Shown here: positions 1 through 11,976 of the stretch, piece by piece | Numbering within the stretch: position 1 is the first letter of the stretch | Layout of the letters: each line of letters begins with the position of its first letter | Assembly (NCBI GenBank): GCA_000320545.1 | Contig: ADNK01000157.1 | Location: 47,501 to 111,500, forward strand | From: Bigelowiella natans CCMP2755 | Taxonomy: Eukaryota > Cercozoa > Chlorarachniophyceae | DNA length: 64,000 nt | Reading direction: 5' to 3' | The notes under the pieces: model-generated | What the model was told of the DNA's origin: nothing | What the model saw: the letters and a program-made list of their open reading frames with translations, nothing else | The model's database searches: none | Translations under genes and position numbers: made by a program

Positions 1-128
1 TTGACCTCTTCGATGCATACAACGGGGTAGCCCTGAAGAGTGGAGTGGTGATATTCGATGAGGGATATGGATGAAATGGCATGACGTCGTGGGGAGGAAG
101 ATTGAAGGAGACACAATCTCCCGAGACA

Positions 129-178
<50 letters not shown>

Positions 179-406
179 AACAAATAGAGAGAAGGAGAGA
201 GAAAGAGAGGGAGAGAGAGAGAGAGCGAGCAGAGCAGAGCCGCTTCCTCTCAGTACTTGCTGACATTCAGCTTGTGCAGCTATTATTGTTATTGATATTA
301 TTGTTGTTATTATTATTATTATTCACCGGGGCAGAAGTCCACTCATGCATGACGGCCTTCACATCTGTTCCAGAGGCCTTTTTGGTATAATAATGTGTAA
401 TTATAT

Positions 407-452
<46 letters not shown>

Positions 453-1567
453 GCGTCCTATCATTACTCTCTCGTTCGTACACACCACCACCACCGCCAC
501 CACCACCGCCGCATCTATCTGTGCACATTCTTAAAGCAACCACCAGCTTCCAGTCGTAGAAAGGACAACATAACAACGTCATATAAGCCGCCGTTGCCAC
601 TCCCCCCCCCCCCCCCCTCCGCCCTTCAGTGTTACAAGCCTTCTGCTCCGTGAAGGGGGACGAAAGATGCCGGCATCTCTCCCTTCTCTTCTTCTTCTTC
701 CTCCTCCTCCTCCTCCTCCTCCTCCTCCTCCCTGACACAACACCGCTTTTCTCTCACCTTCGAGAGTGCATTCCAAAGATCGGGGGTTTCTGCGTTGCTG
801 TACGCATACTATACACAAATGTACGACGACGACGACGACGTCGGAAGATCACTCTCATCGCAATGCAGACACGTATGATATCAGATAAACAAAGCAATAT
901 AAGCATTTCTTGATGCCTATCATCAAACCTAGAGGGAAGTATGAACGCTTATTCTCTCTTAACTTAATACTCATGTGGAATGCAGCTGTTGTAACAAGTC
1001 ACCACTGCACTCCCCCCCCCCCCCTTCCCCCCCCTTCCATTTGACCTTTTCCAGGTAACTCTTCACCCCCTTCATAAACGTCTGGGAGGGAAGGTAATTA
1101 AGAGCCATAAATGACAGCAATGCGAATTGGCGCGAATGTAATGGCAGCACAAAAAGGCAAGGCAAGATGTGATAGAGGTATTGCCACCACCACACACACA
1201 TACGTACTTTATGGCCGAGAAATGCGCTCAGCATCCGAATCACGCTTGCACCCTGTGTAAGTTAAATCACCACCATCACCATCATCATCATCGTCGTCAT
1301 ACTACTGCTACTACTCAGATCCTGACACAGCAAGTTGCACCTTTGCATACGAGATGGTATCGAAGATCTCCGTCACTTCGTCGGGGCTCTTTACATCTAC
1401 CTGAGCGTCGTCGCATGAAGGGGGGGGCGGGAGCAGAAGAAGATCCACGAATATTCGCAAAAAAGACATGGAAGTTTGCACTGCACGCGCTTTGTGGCTG
1501 AACGGAGCAATATCCATCTTTCTCTATTTCATTTTCTCTTTCCCCCCTCCCTCGCCCTACCCACACG

Positions 1568-1618
<51 letters not shown>

Positions 1619-1788
1619 GTGCGCGCGCGCGCACGCGTGTATGTGTGTGTGTTTGTGTGTAAATGCAAATATATAGAGAGTTGTTTTCTTACCTCGACTG
1701 GATGCGTCGTTTTTAAGGCGTCTAAGGACAGTGCTACACCGTGGACCTATTTCGTCGTCGTACATGCATCGTAGGCGAGAGAGAAAGG

Positions 1789-1824
<36 letters not shown>

Positions 1825-3001
1825 GCTAGTAGCAAGGAAACATGATCTGAGAGAAGAACAGCACACCCTCCTCCATCCTTTGCATTCTCTCCTTTAGTGC
1901 AGCCTCGTCTTCTTCATTTTCCTTTACCACGGAACGTACGAGGTGCAGCTGCTTTACTGCGCCATGCCTGCATTTTTCAGGTTGCTACTACTACCACTAC
2001 TATTACTACTACTACTACTACTACTACTACTACCACTACCTGCTGGACGAAGTAGTCCCATATCTGCCAGTGCGGAAACACGTGCTCCACGGCGCCGAAC
2101 TCCATAAACCGTGCGAAACCCTCAATAATGCAAAAATTTTCTCAGTGCTTGGTGATGCCAAATGATTGATGGGCCTTTCGTTACCATGTACGCTTCGCAG
2201 GCTTGCTACTACTGATGCTAGTACTTGTACTACTACTTGCTGCTGCTACTTTCTGCCCTTTTAAGATCTCCTTCTCAATTGTTTAGGCGAGTGCCCTTCC
2301 TCTGCTGCCGCTGCTACTTGCTACTACCTCGTTGAGCCATAGATGCGTCCACCACTTCATCGTTGTTAGATTTCCAAACCTCAGATGGTCGAGGGGGGGG
2401 GGGGTACGGAAGGAAGGAGGCAAAATGTTGAAACAACGCAAAACGATGATGAATGGTTACCATTCCTATTATTACGGGGTGTGTGTTTTTCAATTGTCGT
2501 CGTCAGGATGTCAGGATGGAGAGGGGGGGGGGGGGAGGGGGGAAGGTTTTTTGGACTGATGATGTAAATGGCGTGACGTGGTACTACTAGTACCTACCAC
2601 ATATGCGCCAGCTCATGGCACACCGTGCGTGTTGAGCGAATCTTTGCTGCGAGCCTTCCCGTCAATAACACACACAACGATGACGATGACGACGACGAGG
2701 ACGACCACATGCACAAAGCATAAACATACACGTTACATCACATATGAACGTATACTATCGCGTTGCCGCTACTGCTATTACTACCACTACTTCTACTATG
2801 TAAGCTGTGGGTGGTGGGCGGGGGAAATTTGAAACGATCTTATCATGATGCCTCGATGGCGCATGCACGGTTGATGCTGGTGCGAAGTACAAACAGTACG
2901 TGGTCGTTTTCTGGTCGACCAGCAGCCGAGATTCACGATACGTCACGGCCCTGATATATTTCGTGGTTTTGCACATTATAATATAATACATATATCTATG
3001 C

Positions 3002-3037
<36 letters not shown>

Positions 3038-3312
3038 GCAAACTTGCGATGGCAATATAATACACTGATGCGTCGAGTTTATTCTGTTAAGGGCAGAGCG
3101 GTGGTGCTGCTTCACATTTGTTTTGCCTCCTCACCCCCAGTTCTCCATGGCACCCGCACTGAAGTCCGGAATCGCAAGGAGATCCGACTGAGGGAATGAA
3201 GCACAGGGTGTCGTCAGAATCCTTGCAAAAAACAGCAAAGTGTACGCGAGCGCCCTGAACTTTTCACCTTTGCTGATCAGATTCAGAATATACAACACAC
3301 ACACATGCACAG

Positions 3313-3349
<37 letters not shown>

Positions 3350-3774
3350 CTTGATTCTTAAACTAAGCACACTGCGGTGCCGCCTTCTCCTCCTCCTCCT
3401 CCTCCTCCTCCTCCTGATCCTACTCCTACTACTGCTACAGCTACCACTCCCAATTCTACTTTGGGAAGAGGATATTTAATGCCAAACTCCTCCTCATAGT
3501 ACGCTAGTGCCTTTGATAAATTGATGTATATCAGTAGGAACAGATGATGAGGTCTCTCCGAGAGGAGGCCTATTGGTGGCTCAACCACCACGTAATTGAA
3601 ACGGAGCATCAAACTGTGCATTGTGAGAACAAATTGAGGAAGAACTAGCTATAAAACGGTGTGTTGCCAGGGTCTTCGGTGCCTTACTTTCGCAGCAACT
3701 TGAAGTGCGTGGTCGCCCATTTTACTCCGACCGGGCCTCGTGTATCTTGCAAAACACACACACACACACAAACA

Positions 3775-3840
<66 letters not shown>

Positions 3841-5884
3841 ATAGTTTGAGCTAGCAGGCTATCATCTCTCTCTTGTTTTTAATTCGTATATCTGTCATTT
3901 GTTGAATGTGAGAGAGGAGATATTTGCACGCAGATGATAAATGGGTCCACGCTACTAATCGAAGAGAGTGTTAAGGGGTAAAGGGGGGGGGGGGGAGGGG
4001 CTGCTGTGCAAGTGTGGTCACTGCGTGTAAGAGTGGGGGGCGTTGATAGAGTACATACACAGAAGTCCGCACTCCGTTTTTGGAGAGGGTCGAGATGTAG
4101 TCGAACTCGCCGACGATAAATGCTAACTGTAGTCGTTGACATTTCACCATGATGGATGGCCAGATGGACGGGGGGAGGGAGGGAGAGAGGGAGGGCGTAC
4201 AAAGTCAGTGAAGCAGCAAATTATGATAAATTTTCTTTCTCCATCCATCCTTCTATTTCTGTGGACCTCACCAGGTACGTTGACATCACGGGAGACGCAT
4301 CGTATCTGAAATTACAACCAAAATACAGCAGCAGCAGTCGCAGCAGCAGTTCATATTTGTCGTTGCAAGCCCTCTCTACCAGGGCGCAGGAAAACACGAG
4401 TGAGGACCAGAAATTCTTATCATATAGTGCTTTTGTACCGAAACTACATAACTGATTCGCCATGTTAGCTGAAAGAGCAACAATCTCTGCCCAGCCAAGG
4501 CTCAGATTACGAGAAATCATCGGTGCCCGAGAAAAATGCAACGAATCGTCTACGAGGCTACCGACCGATACTCCACCAGATTTGCTGCGGATTCCGTGTG
4601 CTTTGACTTTACAGGCATATTGGAAATAGCAATTTTGTCCGCCGGCACAACCAAAGTTACCTGCCGAAGTTGACGATGGTGTTGCTGCTGTTTGCTTTAT
4701 GATGATGATAAATGACAGTAGTAGTCGTAGTAGTAGCAGTAGTAGTAGTGGTAATGAGAGAGTAATGGCAGTTGGAAAAGCACGGAAAAAGAAATTATGC
4801 TATCTTCCTCTTCTACAGCATCATCGTTTTGTGGTGTTGTGCCTCGAAGATTGCTTTAAATGCGGGCTCGTCCCAGCAAGGAAATGCCATCCTAAACACA
4901 ACACACAGGAACAGGTTACCAATTGTAGGAGAACGACAGACTATATCTCGTTAGTAATAAGATTTTATCCTCGCAACGAATAAAATATGCTGACTAAGAT
5001 GGCGCAATAGCGAACCGAGCGTATGTTGCCTCGAATTGTGTTACTGCCATGAACTTCGTGCTACCTTCATCCTAGAGGAAACAATACGCACACGCGCACA
5101 CACCGAGATAGGAGGAGAGGGAGAGAAGAAAAAGAGAGAGAAATACCGAACACGATGTACCACAAAGTCAGAAGCAATTCGAGGATGAAAAGGAGCCAGA
5201 ACTTGTGAGTTATTTCACCGGGAAGGAAGAGAAGAAGAAGAAGAAGAAGAAGAAGAAGAAGGAGAAAAGGAGAAGGAACAAAGAAGGGACAGAAAAATGG
5301 GAGAAAGATCGAGAAAGGAGCTTGAACGTGATGAGCTGGAACCTACTTTGTAGGAAGATCTATAGAATCCCTTCAGTTTATCGTTGAGCTCACCTTTCCA
5401 GCGCATCTTTAAAACGACGTGTGTCCTAACACAATAATAACTTGAATGTGACGAGGAGAAAACAGACGCACCAACAAGCTGTTTTTCCGGTTTCCTCTCT
5501 AAAAATGAGCACCCTGGGGGGATGTCTTTCGCAAAGCAGAATGTGACCATCTCCACGGACTCGTCGAACTCGATTTTCTCTGCTGCCACTGGAGAATCCG
5601 AACCTCCGGTGATAAGGCTCACCTACATGAGCATACAGAAGTTGAGGCGAAACCAGCCTTACACTCCCTGGATTAACAGCGAGTCTCGTTACTACCTGCT
5701 GTATGTCCAGGTCGACCGCATGGCACACGAAGCGCCTGGTGGCCTCTAGGACCTCCAGCTCCACAGTTTGCTCGCCATCGAAGGAGAACGAGGAGAAGTT
5801 CGGCACAAGCCTCATCACGTAGCGCCTGGGTCGCACGGTGAGGGGCAGCGGCAGGAATTTCGAACGAGCGGGGCGGGAGGTCAT
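1..5884 (-). CDS. M1-family zinc aminopeptidase (puromycin-sensitive type), 3' end beyond window
   Basis: Metallopeptidase that removes N-terminal residues from peptides. I assembled 22 in-phase exons (about 470 codons): 5696-5884, 5513-5622, 5347-5425, 5016-5071, 4843-4891, 4566-4660, 4272-4305, 4059-4126, 3688-3745, 3460-3510, 3135-3187, 2900-2950, 2598-2654, 2328-2379, 2040-2120, 1693-1746, 1341-1400, 1208-1252, 1046-1081, 758-808, 327-377, 1-32. Family signatures appear in order: RxAFPCWDEP-like (exon 5), MSTYLLAFIVGEFD (7/8), the substrate motif GAMENWG (11), HELAH (13), the third zinc ligand in LWLNEGFA (14/15) at the canonical HEXXH-X18-E spacing, and the catalytic-Tyr region ISYAKGASVIRML (17/18). 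The start ATG at 5884 precedes a normal M1 N-terminus. No signal peptide is seen, so it is probably cytosolic. Intron 5 seems to use a GC donor at 4842. Exon 13 boundaries are the least certain. The ERAP-like C-terminal domain is outside the window. Confidence 0.9.
126..176. repeat. (CA)n(GA)n microsatellite
   Basis: About 10 CA then 15 GA units in the last intron of the M1 aminopeptidase gene seen here. Confidence 0.9.
404..449. repeat. (AC)n(AT)n microsatellite
   Basis: Lies in the intron between exons at 327-377 and 758-808 of the M1 gene. Confidence 0.9.
1567..1633. repeat. (AC)n(AT)n(GC)n compound microsatellite
   Basis: Within the intron between M1 exons 1341-1400 and 1693-1746. The GC part (GCGCGCGC) is Z-DNA-prone. 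Confidence 0.9.
3752..3837. repeat. (AC)n(AT)n(GT)n compound microsatellite, self-complementary
   Basis: Within the intron between M1 exons 3688-3745 and 4059-4126. AC and GT arms around an AT core, as at 39423-39524. Confidence 0.9.
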
Positions 5885-6129
5885 GCTGCTGCTAGATGTA
5901 GGCGTACTACCGGATGATCGAGATCGATCGGAAGATGCCTCAGGTGTGGGGGAGGCACTTTAAAAATCGATACGTTGAAAATCGAGCACCTGTTTTCCTC
6001 TTGTCGCAGCTGGGGAATAGAGGCTGTCTGCTGATTATGCGACATATTCTGGGTAGACGCGGAGATAAAACGGCCTGCTTTTGTCCTCCGACTGCATTGT
6101 TGCTGCTGCCCAAAGCCTAGTACTACTAC
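5885..6129. promoter_or_regulatory. Divergent intergenic region between M1 aminopeptidase and FYVE gene
   Basis: Spacer of about 245 bp between two divergent first exons, or about 380 bp if the FYVE gene starts at 6268. It must hold both promoters. I see no clear TATA box or repeat in it. Confidence 0.4.
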
Positions 6130-7626
6130 TTGCCACTGCCATGGGGACGATGTCGGTGGAGGGTTGAAGAAGAAGAAGAAGAAGAAGAAGAAGAAGAAGG
6201 TATAGCAGGAGGCAGCCCGGAAAGGATAGCAGCAACTCCTCGAGGAGGAAATTGTAGAAGCGAAAAGATGCCAAGGGTTTTGGGAGGGGTGGAGTGGCAG
6301 CCCGATGATGAAGCCCCAGCCTGTGCCATCTGCAAGAAAAAATTCACCAGCTTCTTCAGGAGGGTAGGATCGATTAACATACATGATGAGAAATAACGTT
6401 TGTGACCACGAAAAAATTGACAGTTCCTTCAATTTTTCGGTGAGAAATGTACAGCCAAGTTGGATTCTATGAAATGAACACCGTTGAAATTTGACAACAT
6501 TTTGTGGTTCCTTACTTTCCATGGTTCCTACGTTCATCCTTCGCGCACAATAGCATCACTGCAGGTAGTTTATCCATAGCACATACGAATAGTCGACGTT
6601 TCCACTCCTACCTGTATGAAATTTCGTGAAGACTACGACGACATATGTGCTTCTTTGTTGATTGATGTACGTCCATCCATGCATCCATCACGTGTAGGAC
6701 ATGTGGACGGGTAGTATGCAATTCTTGCTCAACCAATCGAATGAAGAAGCCAAAGATAACTGGGTACAAAGGGAAAGTGCGCGTTTGTGACGAATGCTGG
6801 GAAGATTTTGCTCCAAATCACCTTCACAGGAAGTCGGGCGTCGATCCTCTTGATGCAACCTTTCCGAGAACAGGCCCAAGCCCATCATCATCATCATCCT
6901 CCAAGGCGAAAAGTCCACAAGCACCTGTTTCACTTACCGATTACCAGCATCGCCAATACCAACACGGTGTCTCCGAGAGAGAGGGAGGGCCTCTGCCAAG
7001 GTCCTGCAGCATGAACTTAGTACATGTGAAAATGTATACTTACTAGCTTCGCACGTTTCGCTTACCACTCCTCTTCTGAGAAAGGATCATGCGAAATGTC
7101 GGAATTCCCCATTTTCATGAAGTAGGAGACTGATTTGTAGAGAGGAATGGAAAGACCTTTACATGATAGCACTGAATCATTATTTCCACACGTCTCCAGG
7201 TTCCCATCTCCGGCAGACGAACACAGCGCTTTGCTTAGGACTAATGACTCTCCAGACTACTACTCACGCTGGAATCTGAGTGCGATCGATCTTGAGCGTG
7301 CTTTGTCTGCTAGAAGGCGGCATCGACGCGCCACTCATAACACTTGGTCATATTATATGTGGCGCTTGTGTTGTTATATATGTTGCTGCCATAGAAAATA
7401 CCGGCAAAAAACGGACTCCAAAAAGCAATTTCAGGGGGGGGGCGATACGAAGAGATGCTGCTGGTGCTGTTTGCCTTCTGGCTATAAAGGCATTCGTATT
7501 GATCCTGAGTATGATGACGATATGAGCGATCCAGAAGATGATGAGGATGAGGATACGGAAACGAGGGGCTCGTCTTGTTGCTGGTCCAATTGCTGCAATT
7601 CCTGCTGCCCAGCTCATGTTTATTGA
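6130..7626 (+). CDS. FYVE zinc-finger protein with Ser-rich linker and Cys-rich tail
   Basis: FYVE domains bind phosphatidylinositol 3-phosphate on endosomes. The domain is split over three exons: 6268-6363 (or from the ATG at 6130), a microexon 6554-6564, and 6698 to about 7019. Spliced, it reads WQPDDE, CAIC, FFRR-HHCR-TCG, CNSC, KVRVCDEC, so all eight zinc-ligand cysteines and the RRHHCR lipid-binding motif are present only if the 11-nt microexon is included. Starting at 6130 would add a poly-Glu run encoded by a GAA repeat, and 6268 avoids it. After FYVE come a Ser/Pro stretch and, in a probable last exon 7141-7626, an acidic region plus CCYICCC and CCxxCC clusters that look like S-acylation sites. 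The link to this last exon (donor 7019, acceptor 7140, phase 0) is inferred. It could be a separate gene. Confidence 0.8.
6554..6564 (+). other. 11-nt microexon encoding the FYVE HHCR motif
   Basis: CATCACTGCAG lies between an acceptor ...AATAG and a donor GTAGTT. It supplies His-His-Cys plus two bases of Arg. The first base of the next exon (6698) completes the Arg codon. The direct 6363-to-6698 junction is out of frame and lacks these residues. Confidence 0.75.
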
Positions 7627-8106
7627 AAACGTTCTTATACTCATTTCACTGTCGTCCATCAAAAGTGTATGACAGGCACATGTATTCAAGTACTAAAAGT
7701 AGTAGGACAGCATTTCCGACTGTTTTACAGTTGCATCTGCAGAGGCAAGCTATCTACGATACGCACAGTAATTTGCTCATTCTATGTAGCACATACCATG
7801 TGGCCATGCGTGCGATGTGTCATATTAGGTCAGAGCAAGGTACAGTTAGTCGCTGGCGCAGGTGTCGCGATCGATGGCACGTGCGAGTATCTATGACCTA
7901 CGCTAGTAGTACGCAAGAATCGTCATGCAATTGAACGAGTGCGCGCTAGCGCGCATGCTGTGTGCTATCGAACAATAATTGCATTGTATGTCTAGATGTG
8001 CAAAGTATAAAAGCAGTCTGGGATCAACGCCAATTACACCGCTGAAATGTGGAGTCGCCGGCATCAATAGATGAATCTTATCGTGATGAGATATTCCCAT
8101 GCGTAA
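7627..8106. other. Intergenic, no gene seen
   Basis: About 480 bp between the converging FYVE and glycosyltransferase-like genes. It holds 3' flanks and a GCGCATGC-rich stretch near 7945-7965 of a kind that recurs in other spacers of the window. No supported reading frame. Confidence 0.4.
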
Positions 8107-10776
8107 CTAGAATCGGAGCGGATGGTAAAATTTCCCAATCCAACTACCATCGATTGAATTTCTAGAATTGTCCTCAGAACCTTCATCCATCATACGTTCA
8201 CATTCCTCTTTGTCGTGACATTGACGGTAGCTGTTCTGCGCGCTCTCGAAGTCGACTTTCATTCGATTATGGAAATCTTCTTTCGTCACATGTCCGTCCC
8301 AACGATATCTAGGAATGGATTTATTTTCAAAAGTCATCTCAAACAACGAAGCTGTCGATCAAGATGTTTTCGCCCCTCCCTGTCCCTCTTTCTCCTTTTG
8401 ATGAAAGGAATTACGCTCACGTTAAGAATTAGATGGGGAGGGGAGCCAGTTGAGTCACGTACGGATCTCCCAGGTGGTCCTCGTACAGCTCAAGGTACGA
8501 AAGCCCTTCCACAAGGCATATCATCGCCGGCGTCTCTTCAGACCATGCTATGGCACCCTCTGTTAGTTAGTTTAATCGAGAATGAGATTAAGATGTATCG
8601 ATAAATAAGAAGAGAGGGATCATAAGAATATCTGCTTTTTAGACATCTCAGCCACAAAGAAAGGTAGTACAGGAACCGCAGTCGGAATTTTCGTATTCGA
8701 GGACAGATCCTCGCCACATGACAACACGTGATACATGATAGGAACATACCCTTGCTCCAAGTCACCATTCGGTGTATAATCCTTGACGAGAACCTCTGGA
8801 CGTGCTCGCGGGTGTTTGCGCGCAATTGTTTCCCTTCTGAGATCCATGGATATAGCATAATTTCACAATATGAACACAACACATTCTACACTCGCATCTA
8901 ATTTTTAATTTCACACGCTCATCCGTCAAGGACCTGCTTTCTTGACGAACTCATCCAAAGCGACAGGATAAAAATACCTATTGTTTGATTTATTTGCGAT
9001 GAAGAGGCAGGCAGATGTAGGATTGTACACCCGTTAAAGATAGGTAAATAAAAAGATGAAGAGGAGGAGGGGGAGGAGGAGGAGGAGATAGCGAAAAATG
9101 TGACGCATGCCTAGTGTCACACACGCACAAACACACACACAACAGTTCTTGCGCCAAAAATGAAATGAAGTCACAGCACACGTCACACAGTTTCATCCAT
9201 ATACCACCCTGTGATTCATCCGCAGCAGCAAAACCAAAGGAGAAAAATAAAATAAAGATTCTTAACCATGTGGCGGTAATTGGGAGCAGCTCCGAAGCGA
9301 TAAAATCTCGATCCTCTGATGCATATGCGTTCAGAAGGGGACGAATATCACCCGTCACGCCAACGTCTTCCTGTTGATTCAAAAGGAGAAGCAGATTGAT
9401 TTGAAAATATATCATTCGTTCAGAGAGGAATAGCGAAAGGGAAAAACTCAAAAGGAGATGAGCTGACGCGACCTCTATCACCCAAACATAGCGGTATCGA
9501 TTGTCTCCCGGAGAGCTGCGGTAAGCCCCATTGCTGCTGCTGCTACTGTCCACTGCATTGTGCTTGAGGTGCCACAGAGCCAGTGCCTCGCTATGAAATC
9601 TTACACCAAATACACCACATCACTCTCGCCTTTGCTCCTAAAATTTCAAACAGATACACATTTTGCGGATATCATGTAGTTACCCCCAAGCCATGCTTCT
9701 GTCCTCCCTCTTTCCCGGGATGTCCAGGCGTCCCCGTGGCAGCCGTATCCTTGCTGCGTGTAGTTTGGGAAACTCTTCGACCATCGTGGCCTCGTCATAT
9801 GTGTGGATTTGCAGAATCCATGCCTTTTCCTTCTTCAAGTTCCCGCTATTCTCGTTTTTCAACGCCTGACGCATACGTCGTAGGGTCCTTTTCCCACAGG
9901 AATAGGTGACATCGATACTTACGTATACATCGTAGTTCGAAGATTGTTTGGTTTTCCACTGTCGTCCCAGTCTACGTTCTCGACCGTCTTCTTGGAGATG
10001 AGACGCATCCATATCTTGTTTTTCTACTTCTTCTTCTTCGTCTCCCTCTTTGTTGAGCTGCCTTGCCCAAGAAATCACCCGTGAGATCGTTGCTCGGGAC
10101 ATGTTGTGGGCGCGAATCACCACAGCATCCGGGTGAGTGCTTGCGCTGTAAAGTACATTTTATCATCTGCCATAACGATGAGTGTATGCATTCTGAAGAG
10201 GGAGAGAAAGGGAAAGAGAGGAGAGAAAGAGAGACAGGCATACCTTAGCTCGTTGTATGGCTTTGTGTTCGGGGATGGGAACTTGAACGAGACGAGCGAT
10301 TGTCCAGTAGCAGATGCACGGCGACCAATTGTGCTAAATTTGGTGTAGCACTGGCCGAAAATATCGGAGCTTTCCTCTTCAGGGTATTGATAGGTGAAAG
10401 CGACGCAATCCTCAATTTTGAGGCAGTGAATGTGGCAAGCGCCTGGGGACGGCTGCGATGCAAAATTGTATAATATGAGTTATAAGCCCAAACTGATACA
10501 TCCGTCATTAGTACCTGCAGCGTATGATCGATATCACTACCGTAATAGTCTATGTTACGCTCATATTGTGGCCCTTTTGGGATCGAGCTGGTTTTAGCCT
10601 CCCCAGCCCTCCTATTCGCAAAAGCGACGAATCCAGGGCCCCCTATATCGTAAAGAACAATATTAGCGAGAGATGTCATGGAACCTGTCAGCTTTCATGG
10701 TGATTAATTGTAGGGCTAGCATACCGGTGAAGCAGAGAATTAGGAAGAGTAGCAACGACAGGGGCTGGCGTCCCAT
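8107..10776 (-). CDS. Secretory-pathway protein: PAN/apple domain plus glycosyltransferase-like domain
   Basis: Exon 1 (10725-10776) encodes MGRQPLSLLLFLILCFT, a signal peptide or signal anchor. Exons 10515-10642 and 10244-10452 give an apple/PAN-like module (ERNIDYYGSDI, CHIHCLKIEDCVAFTY, GQCYTKF). The main exon, 9684-10145, reads VVIRAHNMSRATISRV, then NYDVYVSIDVT and IHTYDEATMVEEFPKL. Next exons give YRYVWVIE (to 9473) and EDVGVTGDIRPLL (from 9370), a DxD-like acidic centre seen in GT-A nucleotide-sugar transferases. Later exons give EHVQRFSSRII (8.8 kb), AIAWSEE and CLVEGLSYLELYE (8.5 kb) and RWDGHVTKEDF, ending GKFYHPLRF at the stop at 8107. A family of uncharacterised algal proteins has this pattern, as I recall it. 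It probably acts in the Golgi or at the surface on glycans, but donor and acceptor are unknown. Middle exon borders (9.0-9.3 kb) are not resolved. Confidence 0.7.
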
Positions 10777-11135
10777 AGGAGCCTTAAGCTTGTCAGTTTA
10801 CGACGAGCGGCCTCACTACCATGAGCACTACTTCGATGGGGTGAATACTTTCCCCGCAATAAAACTAATGAGAATAAGCGCTGCCCGCTCAGGAATGGGG
10901 GACAGCGGAAAGGATACGACGGCTCGTAATTCGGTCCGCCGCAGTGCTCTCGGTTGCCTTTTCTTGCTTTTTTTCCCGGTTTTTCCTATACGGCAACAAT
11001 ATACCCTTGTCGCGCATATAAATCACCAGGGATTTACTAAATAAATCCTCGGAATTGGAGGACGGAGAAGGCTGGATTTCCAGACAGAAGCCAGCTGCAT
11101 AGTAGCCAGTTGTACCACATCATTAAAAATACCCC

Positions 11136-11976
11136 ATGCTGGGTTCTATCCTGGTTGCGTTCCCAGCCACTCCCCTCCTAATCGCCACGAACCTTCTCAC
11201 CGCTCTACTCGTGCTCTCGTGGCTGCGATGCCGGAGAAGTTTGAGGGAGGGAGATGAAGATAGGTGCGAAGCCAGTGAAGAGTGTGCAGCAACGGCAACA
11301 GCTAGCTGTGGTTGTGGCCACGAGCAGTTAGAATCAGATAATGTTGAACTATTTACTTCAGATGTCGTCGAATCCGATCAGTTCAGGTTGAAAGACATGT
11401 GCTTTGCGAACTAGGAGGCCCATCGGCAGAGTTTCGGTCCTCATTTTCTTTCCTCTGATTCTACATGCAGTGATTTCGACGAGGTCGATAAAGCGTTGGT
11501 GCGAGAAGTAGCGACCGGAGGAAGCGTTAAATCTGAAAACAAAGGGGTTTGGTTAGATCGTGCGGAGAAAATTTCCTCTGAGTTTGGGCGACGAGTAACA
11601 CCTTCCCAGATATCGGAGAGGTGAGAAGTGTTCATCTGACCTAGGATCTAAATTGTCGATGGTAAATCTTTGCGCCTTTTTCTAGGTGGGAAACGATAGC
11701 ACCTAGAGTTTACGCAGCTGTGAGAGCAAACAATGTTACAAAGGATAAAAGCGGGCGCAAGCGGCATATCGAGATGCCTTGTGGAAACACCTGTAGTGCT
11801 TGCCCATCACAATCAACCTGTTCTTTTCATGATTCCGACGGTGGACTAGTGGTACGATTCCGTTGAATTTGGAAGAAACAAGGCAATGATTTTACATTTG
11901 ATTACACTAGGAACTCGAGGAGCTCTGTAATGTTGGCTCGAAACCTAAAAGGCAGAAATCAAAGGGAAGAGCTTAA
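11136..11976 (+). CDS. Small membrane-anchored protein with Cys motif, unknown function
   Basis: Four in-phase exons (11136-11386, 11471-11620, 11686-11851, 11911-11976) give about 210 residues. Residues 1-30 form a hydrophobic signal anchor (LLIATNLLTALLVLSWLRC). A Cys/Glu-rich segment follows (CEASEECAATATASCGCGHE), then a soluble part with WETIAPRVYAAVRAN and a compact motif MPCGNTCSACPSQSTC, ending in a Lys-rich tail (KPKRQKSKGRA). The CxxxCxxC-like spacing could bind zinc or a cluster, but I recognise no family. An unspliced reading of exon 1 would stop at 11414. The spliced model is preferred because three consecutive exon joins keep phase. Confidence 0.55.

Noticed and set aside
343-738. 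Reading frames rich in Arg, Lys, Gly or Tyr-Ile repeats
   Set aside because: They are translations of dinucleotide and trinucleotide repeats inside M1 introns. The true exons lie in another frame.
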